Notes: generated by a model from the sequence alone, not told the origin. DNA of 64,000 nt from Marinobacter sp. F4206 (GCF_019392195.1 NZ_JAHXKI010000006.1:62001-126000), one strand, 5' to 3'; shown: positions 18,417 through 28,411, counted from the stretch's first letter. Program-made: numbers and translations.

Positions 18417-20144
18417 CTAGCGACGGGCTTTCTCCGGTTCCGGGGTAACAGACTGGGAGGATTGCAGCAGTTCCCGCAGCACATTCATGCGCTCTCGGCT
18501 TGCGGCGATGTCCGCATTCATCCGTGCCGGCGCGGCAACCACCGGGCGTAGCAGAATCACTAATTCACTTTTGCGGGACTGGAACCTGCGCTGCTTGAAC
18601 AGTTCACCAACCAACGGAATGTCACTGAAGAACGGCACGGCTGCGTTTGTGTCTTCACTGGTATTCTGAATCAACCCGCCGATCACCACGATCTGGCCAC
18701 TTTCGGCGCGGATGACGCTGTCGGTTTCCCGAACCGTGCTGATTGCCAGGGGTAGGGTGACATCGCGCTCGCCGATGGTAATGACCTTGTCCTGGTCATT
18801 GACCTCGCTGACCGATGGGTGCACGTGCAATGTAATGCTGCCGGTCTCGGAAATCTGCGGGGTGACATCAAGCGAGATCCCGGAAAAGAACGGCGTAAGC
18901 TCAACAGAGGTGGACGTACTGTCGGAGCCAGTCAGGGTTGAGTTGTCATCGTCAAAATCGATGTCCGTGACGAAGAACTCATCGGTACCGACCTTGATCA
19001 CGGCCTTCTGGTTGTTGACCGTCGAGATACGGGGACTCGAGAGAATCTGCACATTCCCCTGCTCACCAAGCAATTCGATAAGCGCGGTAAAATCCCCGGC
19101 CCGAACACTTGCCGAGAACAGACCACCGATATCGGAGGTGCTGATGACCTGCCCTGCCAGCGACTGGGCGGTGAAATCCTCCGGCAGACCGTCAGAGGCG
19201 GTGATCCCAGAGGCGCTTTGCAGATCGGACCAGTTAATCCCCTGCTGATAGCCTTCGTTGAGGATGATTTCCAGGATCTTTGCTTCCAGAACGACCTGGC
19301 GTTGCATGATCAGCTCGGTTCGGCGCAGGTACTCCTCCACCAGTCTCAGGTCTTCGCTGCCGGCACGAACCATCACCAACCCGGCGCCCGGGTTCACAAT
19401 GACCTGCTGGTTACTGCCATTGCCGACGATCAGCGTCAGGGCCTGACGGATATCGGACCAGAAGTTCGACTCGGTTTCCGTGGAAATGGTCGTACCGACC
19501 AGGTTTCGGCTCTCGGAGCTCCGGTTATCGCCGCTACCGTTCGAGGAGCGGTCATTGCTTTGGGTGCTGGTCACCTGACCGGAACTGACGCGGGTTTCCG
19601 ACCCGCCCTTGCGCTTGAAGTGCAAATAGTCAATCGGAAACATCCGGGTCTGTATCCGATCCGCATTGACCTTGAACAGCCGGCCAGTGCGCTGGATATC
19701 AAGGCCATAGAGATCCGCTGAAATATCCATCACTTCCGGAACCGTCACATCCCGCAGACGAAGATCGACAACGGTTGTCACATCCGGGTGAACCACCACA
19801 TTGTAGCGGGTTCCCGCCACAAGAGATTCGAAGAAACTGCCGGCGGGAATATCGCTGGCATTCACGTCAAAGCGCTCATCCAGATCCTCACCACGGGATA
19901 ACGGCGGCAGCAATGCGGCACTGACGTCCGCCGGTAAAGTCGCAGCAGGTTCCCGGGACTCCTGCTGTTTCTCAGCTTGCTGCTCCGCCTGTGCCAACGA
20001 CTTATCAATATCATCCGCAACATCGGTGGACGTCGCATTGGACGTGCGCATCAGCGGGTTGTTACTGCATGCCGTCAGCGTGGCGGCTATCAACAGCACC
20101 GCCAGTGAGTTCGTTTTAATCATGGTGGCCTGTTTTTTGGTCAT
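18417..20144 (-). CDS. mshL: MSHA outer-membrane secretin MshL
   Basis: Secretin forming the outer-membrane channel for the pilus. It has 575 residues. The lipoprotein signal ends in LTAC with the modified cysteine at residue 26. A periplasmic N-domain region (about 90-330) contains a secretin/TonB short N-terminal-like part, and the secretin core (about 330-560) contains VPFFSDIPLVGELFK. The ATG at 20144 overlaps the mshK stop (ATGA); an alternative ATG 7 codons in (20123), with an AGG site, would also give a lipoprotein signal. A low-complexity Ser/Asn/Arg stretch near 190-215 is an insertion loop. Confidence 0.93.
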   Translation of the reverse strand: MTKKQATMIKTNSLAVLLIAATLTACSNNPLMRTSNATSTDVADDIDKSLAQAEQQAEKQQESREPAATLPADVSAALLPPLSRGEDLDERFDVNASDIPAGSFFESLVAGTRYNVVVHPDVTTVVDLRLRDVTVPEVMDISADLYGLDIQRTGRLFKVNADRIQTRMFPIDYLHFKRKGGSETRVSSGQVTSTQSNDRSSNGSGDNRSSESRNLVGTTISTETESNFWSDIRQALTLIVGNGSNQQVIVNPGAGLVMVRAGSEDLRLVEEYLRRTELIMQRQVVLEAKILEIILNEGYQQGINWSDLQSASGITASDGLPEDFTAQSLAGQVISTSDIGGLFSASVRAGDFTALIELLGEQGNVQILSSPRISTVNNQKAVIKVGTDEFFVTDIDFDDDNSTLTGSDSTSTSVELTPFFSGISLDVTPQISETGSITLHVHPSVSEVNDQDKVITIGERDVTLPLAISTVRETDSVIRAESGQIVVIGGLIQNTSEDTNAAVPFFSDIPLVGELFKQRRFQSRKSELVILLRPVVAAPARMNADIAASRERMNVLRELLQSSQSVTPEPEKARR

Positions 20145-20488
20145 TGGGTTCTGCGCACCTGGGGTAACTCGTCCAGATACAGGGTTCGAATGCGCCCCTG
20201 GTCCGACACCTCGACACGGTCGCGATGGATCTGGCGCACCCGGACGCCATCAAAGGCCTGCCCCTCCGCACGGGGCTCTCCATTGATAACCGCCAGCCGT
20301 CGCTCCGCACCCACCAGGATGGATTGCAGGGCAAGGTCGGTCATCGGCAGCGCTTGCGTCGGCGCCTCGCCAAATCCCGGCGGCCGCGTTGGATCCTGAA
20401 GCGCAAGTGCCTGACCGGCAAATGCCAACCAACAGCCGACAAACATTGGCACAACACGAATGTGCCTTAATCCTTTCAATCGGGTCAC
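20141..20488 (-). CDS. mshK: MSHA biogenesis protein MshK
   Basis: Small exported protein of 115 residues, similar in layout to PilP/GspC-type connectors. A signal or membrane anchor (about 10-29) is followed by QDPTRPPG and then a compact beta domain with LQSILVGAERRLAVINGE. I chose GTG at 20488 because it has a GGGAG site 6-7 nt upstream and starts 1 nt after the mshJ stop. A TTG at 20515 would overlap mshJ and add a non-family extension. It is thought to link the inner-membrane complex to the MshL secretin. Confidence 0.85.
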   Translation of the reverse strand: MTRLKGLRHIRVVPMFVGCWLAFAGQALALQDPTRPPGFGEAPTQALPMTDLALQSILVGAERRLAVINGEPRAEGQAFDGVRVRQIHRDRVEVSDQGRIRTLYLDELPQVRRTQ

Positions 20489-20489
20489 G

Positions 20490-21182
20490 TCATACTCCCA
20501 GCCAGGCTGGCTCAAGACTTAGTGTTCTCACACGGATAATCGCTGCTCCGGCCGGCCAGCTTTCCGAATCGTATTCAAGGACCACCCACCCCAGGCGTTC
20601 ATCCAGGGCTTCCAGACGCTCGAGGTAGGCCAGCACTTCCAGATAGCTGCCCCGCACAGTCAACTCGACATCGTGGGCATACAACAGTGGACTGCCCTGC
20701 TCCCGATTATTCGACTGTTGCGCAGAGGCATCAGGTTCGGGTGCAAAGACAGGTGCCGGCGTTTTGAGCTCAAGAGTCTGGAGGTCCAGTGATTCCTGAG
20801 CCGACAGCATATCCTTCAGTACAGACACCATGGCTTTCGGGGCAATCAACTGGCCGGTCGTATCAGCAATTTTCCTATCAAGCCTTGCCAACCGCTCTTG
20901 CCGCGACTCCAGCTGATTTCGCAGCTCCTGCGACGGATCCGTTGCCATCTGGTATTTCAGGTTTTTCTTTTGCGTCAACAGGTTATCCCGGGTGGAATCA
21001 AGCACACTGAGTCGGGATTCAAGCACGTCCTGTTTCGCCATACCCGGCGCCACGCCCAGCTCCCACCCGACAAAGGCCAGCAACGTCAACGCCGTAAGCG
21101 TAATGAGAACGCGCTCGCGTATGGGCCGCTCGTTAAACCACTGCGCCCCATTCTGCAAAGACTCCCGCCATGGCCTCGCCAT
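20490..21182 (-). CDS. mshJ: MSHA biogenesis protein MshJ (PilO/GspM-like)
   Basis: Bitopic inner-membrane protein, 230 residues. It has a cytoplasmic N-terminus, a membrane segment at about 25-45 (LITLTALTLLAFVGWELG), a coiled coil at about 50-110, and a C-terminal ferredoxin-like domain (about 150-230). This PilO-like plan fits a partner of the MshI/PilN-like proteins in the alignment subcomplex. The ATG shares 1 nt with the upstream stop (TGATG). Confidence 0.88.
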   Translation of the reverse strand: MARPWRESLQNGAQWFNERPIRERVLITLTALTLLAFVGWELGVAPGMAKQDVLESRLSVLDSTRDNLLTQKKNLKYQMATDPSQELRNQLESRQERLARLDRKIADTTGQLIAPKAMVSVLKDMLSAQESLDLQTLELKTPAPVFAPEPDASAQQSNNREQGSPLLYAHDVELTVRGSYLEVLAYLERLEALDERLGWVVLEYDSESWPAGAAIIRVRTLSLEPAWLGV

Positions 21183-21787
21183 CAGTTGACCTCCCCGGAG
21201 CGTTCCGTCGCCACGTGGAACTCGATCCAGCGTCCAGTTTCCGGCCGCGAAAGCCGGAACGCGCCGAAGGTCTTGCCGGAAAACGCCGGCTCTTCTCCCA
21301 GGTTTTCAAGATAGGCCGGAACCAGGGCGCTCGAACGGGCGCGGCCCTCGATCGTCACCTTTGCCTGCAGGCCGTTCAACCGGATCCCGGTCAACCAGAC
21401 ATCCTCCGGAATCTGGCGGGCCAGAGCCGCCATCTGGGGCGAGAAGCGACCACCGTCATCCAGCACCAGACTCTCCACCCGTTCCAGCAAGCGCTGTCGA
21501 CGCATAAGGGTGTCTGTGACACGTTCAAGCGCTTCTCGAACTTCCGGAGCGGGTTGCCTCGCACTGACCGCCTCGGACAACCGGACAATATCCTGTTCCA
21601 CGCTCATGTTCTGCAACTCAAGGACATGAACCTGATTCTCAAGTCGATTGTTCTGATAATGCACAACCGTACCGGTAACAATGAGCCCCATCACCAGAAC
21701 CGCGACAAGGCCCAGTAACATACCGGCTTGCAGTTTCTCTTTACGGGGCCTCAGTTCCTGGACATACAGGTTGACCTGTTGATTCAC
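21182..21787 (-). CDS. PilN-like MSHA assembly protein (second part of the MshI module)
   Basis: PilN-domain protein, 201 residues, often annotated MshI2 or simply PilN-like. A short cytoplasmic segment MNQQVNLYVQELRPRK resembles the PilN motif that docks on PilM. A membrane segment follows at about 22-45, then a coiled coil (about 48-100) and a periplasmic PilN-type domain. GTG at 21787 is chosen: it overlaps the mshI stop as GTGA and gives the conserved N-terminus. A longer reading to 21838 runs into mshI. Confidence 0.85.
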   Translation of the reverse strand: MNQQVNLYVQELRPRKEKLQAGMLLGLVAVLVMGLIVTGTVVHYQNNRLENQVHVLELQNMSVEQDIVRLSEAVSARQPAPEVREALERVTDTLMRRQRLLERVESLVLDDGGRFSPQMAALARQIPEDVWLTGIRLNGLQAKVTIEGRARSSALVPAYLENLGEEPAFSGKTFGAFRLSRPETGRWIEFHVATERSGEVN

Positions 21788-22716
21788 GAGCGCTCTCCCA
21801 TTGTCGCGGAGAGGTTGGCACTCCAGGCAGGAAGACACCGGCTATCCAGGGGCTGATCCAGCCCCAGCATCGACCAGTCCAGCATTTCCACACCGGCAGC
21901 CACATAGGACGACACCATGGATGCCAGCGGCAACGCATTGTCCCTGGCGACCAGACGTATCACAGCCGGTGGCACCTGCCCCAGCTGACTCTCGTAGTAA
22001 TCCAGGGATCGTTGCATTTCCAAGGCAAGCGACTGGACCGCACTTTCCTGACGCGCGACATCTCTAAGATCCTCAGAGGTAACATCCAGACGGCGCGACA
22101 AATAAAGGGTGTCGTCTCGGCAAACAATCATCTGACCATAGTTTTCACGAAGATGGACCAGCGCTGCGCCCCGCTTGTTCTCATCGAGAACACTCACAAG
22201 GTTGCGTAACGCCAGCTCTGCGATGTCAATACGATCCAGCTGGAGATCAGATGCACCGACCAGGGAAACCAGTTCACTCACGAGGGATTTGCGCGCCGCA
22301 ACCACGTTCACAAGTGCGCCGCGGCCCCGGGAGGCATCTTCTGGGAAGGGAAAGACATCAGACACGGAATCCGTCGGGCTGAAGTCCAGGAAATCCTTGA
22401 GCTTCCACTTCAGGGCATCACCCAGCTCCGACTCGTCGATCCCCTCCGGACGCTCCATCTGGAAAACCTGATACTGATCCAGCGGCAACACCAGAGTCGT
22501 TAGGGCTCCCGACCAGGAACGCTGACTGACCAGTTCCTGCAGAGCCCGGGCACGTTGGGCCGGACGGCATTCAACGAAGCCCACCGGCGAGGCAGAACCT
22601 GCCGCTGTCTCGGCCCAGGCTATACCGTCCGGACGGACTTCCAGACAGACGCGCCGATGCCGCCCGGAGCCACTGAATAAGCCGGTAATCTTGTTAACGA
22701 TGGAACGTTTTGTCAT
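21784..22716 (-). CDS. mshI: MSHA biogenesis protein MshI (PilM-like)
   Basis: Actin-like cytoplasmic protein of 310 residues, the PilM counterpart of the MSHA machine. After a basic N-terminus it shows family-type stretches: ALKWKLKDFLDFSPTDSVSD near 105-125, VNVVAARKSLV near 135-145, and a C-terminal LPLASMVSSYVAAGVEMLDW near 265-285. It is the first gene of the locus. The 22717-22877 upstream region is unusually AT-rich for this genome and probably holds the main msh promoter, but no hexamer pair with good spacing stands out. Confidence 0.88.
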   Translation of the reverse strand: MTKRSIVNKITGLFSGSGRHRRVCLEVRPDGIAWAETAAGSASPVGFVECRPAQRARALQELVSQRSWSGALTTLVLPLDQYQVFQMERPEGIDESELGDALKWKLKDFLDFSPTDSVSDVFPFPEDASRGRGALVNVVAARKSLVSELVSLVGASDLQLDRIDIAELALRNLVSVLDENKRGAALVHLRENYGQMIVCRDDTLYLSRRLDVTSEDLRDVARQESAVQSLALEMQRSLDYYESQLGQVPPAVIRLVARDNALPLASMVSSYVAAGVEMLDWSMLGLDQPLDSRCLPAWSANLSATMGERS

Positions 22717-22877
22717 AGAGTACTTTCAGATAGAGCCAAGGCCACTCGCCGGCCCAGATTCTTTATTATTTTGCCCAAAAAATCAGCAATTTTTACATTG
22801 GCTTACATAATAGATGAGAAGGTGAACCGAACTCTATGGCTTTTGATTCATTTCACGTCTTTTTGCAACGCTGTAAC

Positions 22878-22906
22878 AAAAAGGCCTCCGTTCTACGGAG
22901 GCCTTT
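22878..22906 (-). terminator. Intrinsic terminator after ssb
   Basis: AAAGGCCTCCG and CGGAGGCCTTT form an 11-bp stem around a 5-nt loop, followed on the minus strand by a U5 tract. It isolates ssb from the msh locus transcribed in the same direction. Confidence 0.9.
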
Positions 22907-22929
22907 GAGTTATGGATGCAGGGTATTTC

Positions 22930-23457
22930 TTAGAATGGAATGTCGTCATCAAAATCATCAACCGGCTCCGGCATGCTGCCCTGGGAAGGCTGACTGTAGC
23001 CACCCGACTGCTGCGGAGGAGGGTTGTTGTTCTGCTGGGCCGCTGGCGCGTTGTAGCCCGACTGCTGTGGACGGCCCGCTGGCGCGCCCTGATTCATGCC
23101 ACCACCTTCGCCGCGGCTGTCAAGCATCTGCATCTGGCCATTGATATCCACAACCACTTCCGTGGTGTAACGGTCCTGGCCATCCTGACCCTGCCACTTA
23201 CGGGTCTGTAGCTTGCCTTCGATGTAGACCTTCGAACCTTTGCGCAGATACTGGCCAGCCACTTCGGCCACCTTGCCGAACAGGACAATCCGATGCCATT
23301 CGGTTTTAGGCACCAGCTGTCCGGTCTGACGATCCTTGTAGCTCTCGTCAGTCGCGAGGTTCAGGTTGACCACGGCATTGCCGTTGGGGGTATAGCGGGT
23401 ATCCGGATCCTGCCCCAGGTTCCCGATGAGTATGACTTTGTTCACGCCTCGTGCCAT
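22930..23457 (-). CDS. ssb: Single-stranded DNA-binding protein
   Basis: Tetrameric ssDNA-binding protein for replication, recombination and repair. It has 175 residues. The OB fold at about 1-110 starts [19 protein letters not shown] and includes [21 protein letters not shown] Gly/Gln/Pro-rich linker (about 115-165) leads to the acidic tip DDFDDDIPF that docks partner proteins. A CAGGAG site precedes the ATG. It follows the MFS gene by 58 nt on the same strand. No LexA site was seen in that gap. Confidence 0.97.
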   Translation of the reverse strand: MARGVNKVILIGNLGQDPDTRYTPNGNAVVNLNLATDESYKDRQTGQLVPKTEWHRIVLFGKVAEVAGQYLRKGSKVYIEGKLQTRKWQGQDGQDRYTTEVVVDINGQMQMLDSRGEGGGMNQGAPAGRPQQSGYNAPAAQQNNNPPPQQSGGYSQPSQGSMPEPVDDFDDDIPF

Positions 23458-23515
23458 GTTCTGCTCCTGACTCTGTTTTCAGGGACCACCCGCGCTCCCT
23501 GCGGGCCTCCAAATT

Positions 23516-24886
23516 TCAAGACCTGTTACCGTGCCGGACAAACGAAAAGTCCGCAAGTAACGCTTCATCAAATTGCTGACGATCCACCTTGAGGTAGGCA
23601 GTCGCGGCATCCTCAACAATTACGACATCCTGAACACCGGGCAATCGGCGCAGACTGTCATCAATATCGTCGTACTGATTACCAACAGCGTGCTGCAACT
23701 GTAACACGAAACTGGTGGTGTATCCCGGGGAAGGCATGGTCAAGGCTACCAGGAACCAGAGCACCAGCACTGTCGCCATAAACCAGAGAACACCATTGGT
23801 TCCGAGCTGTTCAAGCAACACACCACCTAGCGCGCCACCAAGGAACGCCCCCATAAACTGGGATGTCGAGTAGGCGCCCATCGCTGTGCCCTTGCTCGCC
23901 GCCGGCGCCTCCTTGCTGATCAGGGAGGGCAAGCTCGCTTCCAGGAGATTAAACGCCATGAAAAAGAAAAAAAGTACACCCCATGCGGCCAACAGTCCTG
24001 CGGTAACGTTTGTCAGGCCAACGGTGGCCAATGCCAGTAAGGCAATGGCGCCGCAAAGTATCGGCTTCATCTTGCGCTTCTTTTCGCCAAGGATGATGAA
24101 GGGCACCATTGCGAAGAACGAGGTCACCATGACACTGAGGTAAAACCACCAGTGGGAGCTGCTGGCCAGCCCCAGCTTGTCCTGGAGGATTGATGGGAAC
24201 ACCAGGAACAGTGCGGTCAACACCAGGTGCAGCGCAAAGATCCCGAAATCCAGTCGCAGCAGTCGACCGTCTGAGAGAACCGTACCCAGCATCTCGCGGG
24301 CAGGATGGGTATCGGCACTGATTTTGTGCTGATGGGGCGTGGGAACCACCCGGTTGACCACAACCAGTGCGAACACCGCAAGCACCGCAGTGGTGTAGAA
24401 AATGCCTGACAGCCCCCAAAGAGATCCAAGCAGGGGCCCTAGGACCAGAGAGACCGAAAACGACAATCCGATGGAAATCCCGACGGTCGCCATCGCCTTG
24501 GTGCGTTGCTCTTCCCGGGTGAGGTCACTCAGCAACGCCATCAGCACACTGGCGATCGCTCCGGCACCCTGAAGAATCCGCCCCAGAATCACAACGTATA
24601 TCGAGTCGGTGGCACCGGCCAGCACGCTGCCCGCGGCAAACAGAACCAGCCCGATATAGATCATGCGCTTTCGGCCAACCCGGTCAGACAGCAAACCGAA
24701 TGGAATCTGCAGCAGGGCCTGGCTAAGACCGTAGGCACCGATGGCAAAGCCAAGGAGGGCGGGCGTGGCTCCTTTGAGGTCATTGCCTAACAGCATGAAC
24801 ACGGGCATGACCATAAACAGCCCGAGCATGCGCATGGCGTAAACAGAGGCCAGGGCCGAAACCGATCGTTTTTCCAGCGCGTTCAT
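23516..24886 (-). CDS. MFS transporter, YajR-like
   Basis: Twelve-helix major facilitator of 456 residues. Motif A GLLSDRVGRKRM lies after helix 2 (about 62-73) and helices are evident throughout to about residue 390. A C-terminal soluble domain (about 400-456) has the alternating pattern of a ferredoxin-like fold, LPGVQDVVIVEDAATAYLKV. Length and this extra domain match E. coli YajR with its YAM domain. The substrate is unknown; drug/proton antiport is inferred from the family. An MFS gene between ssb and uvrA is also found in pseudomonads. Confidence 0.88.
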   Translation of the reverse strand: MNALEKRSVSALASVYAMRMLGLFMVMPVFMLLGNDLKGATPALLGFAIGAYGLSQALLQIPFGLLSDRVGRKRMIYIGLVLFAAGSVLAGATDSIYVVILGRILQGAGAIASVLMALLSDLTREEQRTKAMATVGISIGLSFSVSLVLGPLLGSLWGLSGIFYTTAVLAVFALVVVNRVVPTPHQHKISADTHPAREMLGTVLSDGRLLRLDFGIFALHLVLTALFLVFPSILQDKLGLASSSHWWFYLSVMVTSFFAMVPFIILGEKKRKMKPILCGAIALLALATVGLTNVTAGLLAAWGVLFFFFMAFNLLEASLPSLISKEAPAASKGTAMGAYSTSQFMGAFLGGALGGVLLEQLGTNGVLWFMATVLVLWFLVALTMPSPGYTTSFVLQLQHAVGNQYDDIDDSLRRLPGVQDVVIVEDAATAYLKVDRQQFDEALLADFSFVRHGNRS

Positions 24887-24923
24887 GGAAGCACTACCTC
24901 AGCCGGGGTTGAAAGCGGTCTAG

Positions 24924-24946
24924 CGCGAAGGCACATAGCCTTCGCG
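24924..24946. repeat. Inverted repeat in the MFS-uvrA intergenic region
   Basis: Perfect 9-bp arms CGCGAAGGC and GCCTTCGCG with a 5-bp centre ACATA. It lies 38 nt upstream of the MFS start, where it would be a leader hairpin or operator. There is no U-run, so it is not an obvious terminator. Confidence 0.7.
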
Positions 24947-25038
24947 GGCCGCGCATTGTAACAGAAGGGGCACCATCGCGGCACAGTGTCCGATGAGCCG
25001 TAACAACCGGCATTTTCGCCGCGGCCGCCCGAACGCGG

Positions 25039-25044
25039 TATAAT
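25039..25044 (+). promoter_or_regulatory. uvrA promoter -10 element
   Basis: A perfect TATAAT hexamer 27 bp before the uvrA ATG, giving a leader of about 20 nt that contains the GAGGTG ribosome site. The -35 region is GC-rich and poor. No CTG-N10-CAG LexA box is seen in 24887-25070. Confidence 0.6.
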
Positions 25045-25070
25045 TTTCGTTTTTATTTGAGCGAGGTGTT

Positions 25071-27905
25071 ATGGACCATATCCAGATCAAAGGGGCACGT
25101 ACCCACAACCTGAAGAACTTCGACCTGGATATGCCTCGGGACAAGCTGATCGTGGTCACCGGACTCTCCGGTTCCGGCAAGTCCTCTCTGGCTTTCGATA
25201 CGCTTTACGCAGAGGGCCAGCGGCGTTACGTCGAATCTCTGTCTACCTATGCCCGTCAATTCCTGTCGATGATGGAAAAGCCCGACGTCGATCACATCGA
25301 GGGCCTTTCCCCGGCGATCTCCATCGAACAAAAATCCACATCCCACAACCCCCGCTCGACCGTTGGCACCATCACCGAAATCTACGATTATCTGCGCTTG
25401 CTGTTCGCCCGCGCCGGCGAACCACGCTGCCCGGACCATGACCAGCCACTGGAGGCGCAGACCATCAGCCAGATGGTCGACCAGGTTCTGGCAATGCCCG
25501 AAGACAGCAAGCTGATGATACTTGCGCCCGTGATCCGCGACCGGAAGGGCGAGCATCAACAGGTCATCGAAACCATGAAGAGCCAGGGGTTCATTCGACT
25601 GCGGGTTGATGGCACCGTCTATGATATTGATGACATTCCGGACCTGGACAAGAAACGCAAGCACCAGATTGATGTCGTCGTCGATCGTTTCAAGGTCAAG
25701 TCGGGGCTGGAACAGCGATTGGCGGAGAGCTTCGAAACCACGCTCGAACTTGCCGATGGTATTGCACTCGTGGCACCCATGAGCGGTGATGGAGAAGAAC
25801 ACACGTTCTCAGCCCGCTACGCGTGCAACCTGTGTGGCTATGCCCTCAGCGAACTGGAACCGCGGATCTTTTCCTTCAACAACCCGGCCGGCGCCTGCCC
25901 CACCTGCGACGGCCTTGGCGTAAAACAGTTCTTCGATCCGGAGAAAATCATTCAGCACCCCGAAGCCACATTGGCGGCCGGCGCGATCAAAGGCTGGGAC
26001 CGCCGAGCGGTTTACTATTTCCAGATGCTCGGCAGCGTAGCGGAGCACTACGGCATAGACCTGGAGACACCATGGGTTGATCTGCCCGAGAACTTCCAGA
26101 ATGTGCTCCTGAACGGCTCAGGCAACGAGGACATCCCGTTCCGGTATGTCAACTCCCGTGGCCACATCATGGAAAAGGCGCACCCTTTCGAGGGCATACT
26201 CCCCAACCTTGAGCGCCGCTACCGGGAGACGGATTCCCAAAGCATGCGCGAGGAGCTGGCCCGAAACCTCAGCACCCAGCCCTGCAAAGATTGCCACGGT
26301 TCGCGCCTGCGCCGCAGCGCCCGCCACGTGTTTATTGAAAATCGGAATCTTCCGGAGGTTACCGGGCTACCCGTAGGCGACGCCCATGACTACTTTGAAC
26401 AGTTGACCCTGCCGGGCCGCAAAGGGGAAATCGCCGAAAAGATTCTCAAGGAGGTTCGCCAACGGCTCCAGTTCCTGGTGAACGTCGGACTGGAATACCT
26501 GACGCTCGAGCGGAGCGCAGACACGCTCTCCGGCGGCGAAGCCCAGCGCATCCGCCTGGCCAGCCAGATCGGCGCCGGCCTGGTAGGCGTGATGTACATA
26601 CTGGATGAACCGTCTATTGGCCTGCACCAGCGAGACAACGACCGCCTGCTCGCAACCCTCACCCACCTTCGCGATCTTGGCAATACTGTCATCGTGGTCG
26701 AACACGATGAGGACGCCATCCGGGCGGCCGATCACGTCATCGACATTGGCCCCGGCGCCGGTGTTCATGGCGGCCAGATCATAGCCCAGGGAACTCCGCA
26801 GGACATCCTGGACAACCCGAATTCGTTGACCGGTCAATACCTGAACGGAACTCGTGAGATTGCAATTCCGGCCCGGCGAAATCCCGGAACCGGTCAATCA
26901 CTCACGCTCACCGGCGCCAGTGGCAACAACCTTCAGGATGTTACTCTGACCCTGCCCCTGGGAATCATGACCTGCGTGACTGGGGTGTCGGGCTCGGGCA
27001 AGTCGACCCTGATCAACAGCACACTCTACCCAGTCTCAGCGGCCAAGCTGAACAAGGCGACCAGTCTCAATCACGCCCCCTACAAGACCCTGAAAGGCCT
27101 TGATCAACTGGACAAGGTCATCGACATTGACCAGAGCCCGATCGGCCGAACGCCGAGGTCGAACCCGGCGACCTACACCGGCCTCTTTACCCCCATCCGT
27201 GAGCTTTTCGCTGGCACCCAGGAAGCCCGATCACGGGGCTATAAGCCTGGGCGCTTCTCCTTTAACGTCAAAGGGGGTCGATGCGAAGCTTGCCAGGGGG
27301 ATGGCGTGATCAAGGTAGAAATGCACTTCCTGCCCGACGTGTACGTGCCCTGTGACGTTTGCAAAGCCAAGCGCTACAACCGCGAAACTCTCGAGGTTCG
27401 TTACAAGGGAAAGAACATACACGAAGTGCTGGAGATGACCGTGGAGGAAGGCCGGGAGTTCTTCGACGCCGTGCCGTTTCTCGCCCGAAAACTCCAGACC
27501 CTGATGGATGTCGGCCTCTCTTACATTCGCTTGGGTCAAAGCGCAGTAACCCTCTCTGGTGGCGAGGCCCAGCGCGTAAAACTGGCGAAAGAACTTTCCA
27601 AGCGAGACACCGGCAAGACCCTGTACATCCTGGACGAACCAACCACCGGGCTGCACTTCTACGACATTCAGCAGCTTCTCAACGTCCTTGAGCGCCTGCG
27701 GGACCACGGCAACACCATCGTGGTGATCGAACACAACCTGGACGTCATCAAGACGGCGGACTGGATCATCGACCTCGGCCCGGAGGGCGGCTCCGGCGGA
27801 GGTCAAATCATCGCAGAAGGGACGCCGGAAGAAGTAGCGGAGAACCCGACCTCGCACACCGGGAAATACCTGAAGCCCATGCTCAGCAAAACAGAGGGGC
27901 GTTAA
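25071..27905 (+). CDS. uvrA: Excinuclease ABC subunit A
   Basis: Damage-recognition ATPase of nucleotide excision repair, acting as a dimer with UvrB. It has 944 residues (E. coli 940). Two ABC modules are visible: Walker [10 protein letters not shown] near residue 31 with signature LSGGEAQRI near 488, and Walker [10 protein letters not shown] near 640 with signature LSGGEAQRV near 828. Zinc-binding cysteine pairs CNLCG/CPTC near 255-280 and [12 protein letters not shown] near 740-765 are intact. The start has a GAGGTG site. It is divergent from the MFS gene. Confidence 0.98.
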   Translation: MDHIQIKGARTHNLKNFDLDMPRDKLIVVTGLSGSGKSSLAFDTLYAEGQRRYVESLSTYARQFLSMMEKPDVDHIEGLSPAISIEQKSTSHNPRSTVGTITEIYDYLRLLFARAGEPRCPDHDQPLEAQTISQMVDQVLAMPEDSKLMILAPVIRDRKGEHQQVIETMKSQGFIRLRVDGTVYDIDDIPDLDKKRKHQIDVVVDRFKVKSGLEQRLAESFETTLELADGIALVAPMSGDGEEHTFSARYACNLCGYALSELEPRIFSFNNPAGACPTCDGLGVKQFFDPEKIIQHPEATLAAGAIKGWDRRAVYYFQMLGSVAEHYGIDLETPWVDLPENFQNVLLNGSGNEDIPFRYVNSRGHIMEKAHPFEGILPNLERRYRETDSQSMREELARNLSTQPCKDCHGSRLRRSARHVFIENRNLPEVTGLPVGDAHDYFEQLTLPGRKGEIAEKILKEVRQRLQFLVNVGLEYLTLERSADTLSGGEAQRIRLASQIGAGLVGVMYILDEPSIGLHQRDNDRLLATLTHLRDLGNTVIVVEHDEDAIRAADHVIDIGPGAGVHGGQIIAQGTPQDILDNPNSLTGQYLNGTREIAIPARRNPGTGQSLTLTGASGNNLQDVTLTLPLGIMTCVTGVSGSGKSTLINSTLYPVSAAKLNKATSLNHAPYKTLKGLDQLDKVIDIDQSPIGRTPRSNPATYTGLFTPIRELFAGTQEARSRGYKPGRFSFNVKGGRCEACQGDGVIKVEMHFLPDVYVPCDVCKAKRYNRETLEVRYKGKNIHEVLEMTVEEGREFFDAVPFLARKLQTLMDVGLSYIRLGQSAVTLSGGEAQRVKLAKELSKRDTGKTLYILDEPTTGLHFYDIQQLLNVLERLRDHGNTIVVIEHNLDVIKTADWIIDLGPEGGSGGGQIIAEGTPEEVAENPTSHTGKYLKPMLSKTEGR

Positions 27906-27955
27906 CCCCGAGACCAGCCACCTTAGCCCTCAGGCCGGACGCCAAAACCAGCCAC

Positions 27956-27991
27956 AAAAAAACCGGGAACCTTTCGGAACCCGGTTTTTTT
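27956..27991. terminator. Bidirectional terminator between uvrA and rplQ
   Basis: An A-run, ACCGGG, a 12-nt loop, CCCGGT and a T-run. The symmetric A/T flanks let it end both the plus-strand uvrA transcript and the minus-strand alpha operon, whose last stop codon is 22 nt away. Confidence 0.9.
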
Positions 27992-28012
27992 GCTTGGCCG
28001 AAGCCGAGGAAA

Positions 28013-28411
28013 TTAATCCTCGTCTTCGTCCACCTCTTCCGCTTCAATATCCAGCGGACGACCAACCAGCTCTACGAATGCCATCGGGGCATTGTCGCCA
28101 GCACGGAAACCGCACTTCAGGATACGAAGGTAACCACCCGGACGCTCGCTATAGCGGGGACCAAGCTCATCAAAAAGCTTGGCAACCGCGGCATCGTCAC
28201 GCAGGCGAGAAAACGCCAGACGACGATTCGCGACCGAATCATTCTTAGAGAGCGTGATCAAAGGCTCAGCCACCCGACGAAGCTCTTTGGCTTTCGGCAG
28301 CGTTGTTTTGATCAGCTCGTGTTCAACCAGTGACGCAGTCATGTTACGGAACATGGCCTTGCGATGCGCACTGGTCCTGCTGAACTTACGACCACTCTTA
28401 CGATGACGCAT
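28013..28411 (-). CDS. rplQ: 50S ribosomal protein L17
   Basis: Large-subunit protein near the exit tunnel, last gene of the alpha operon. It has 132 residues, opening [20 protein letters not shown], with the family [18 protein letters not shown] stretch near 95-115. The acidic tail ([10 protein letters not shown]) is typical of gammaproteobacterial L17. It lies 33 nt after rpoA. Confidence 0.97.
   Translation of the reverse strand: MRHRKSGRKFSRTSAHRKAMFRNMTASLVEHELIKTTLPKAKELRRVAEPLITLSKNDSVANRRLAFSRLRDDAAVAKLFDELGPRYSERPGGYLRILKCGFRAGDNAPMAFVELVGRPLDIEAEEVDEDED

Noticed and set aside
23458..23515. LexA-like CTGT in the gap before ssb
   Set aside because: Only one half-site; the other half at the right distance reads ACCA, not ACAG.
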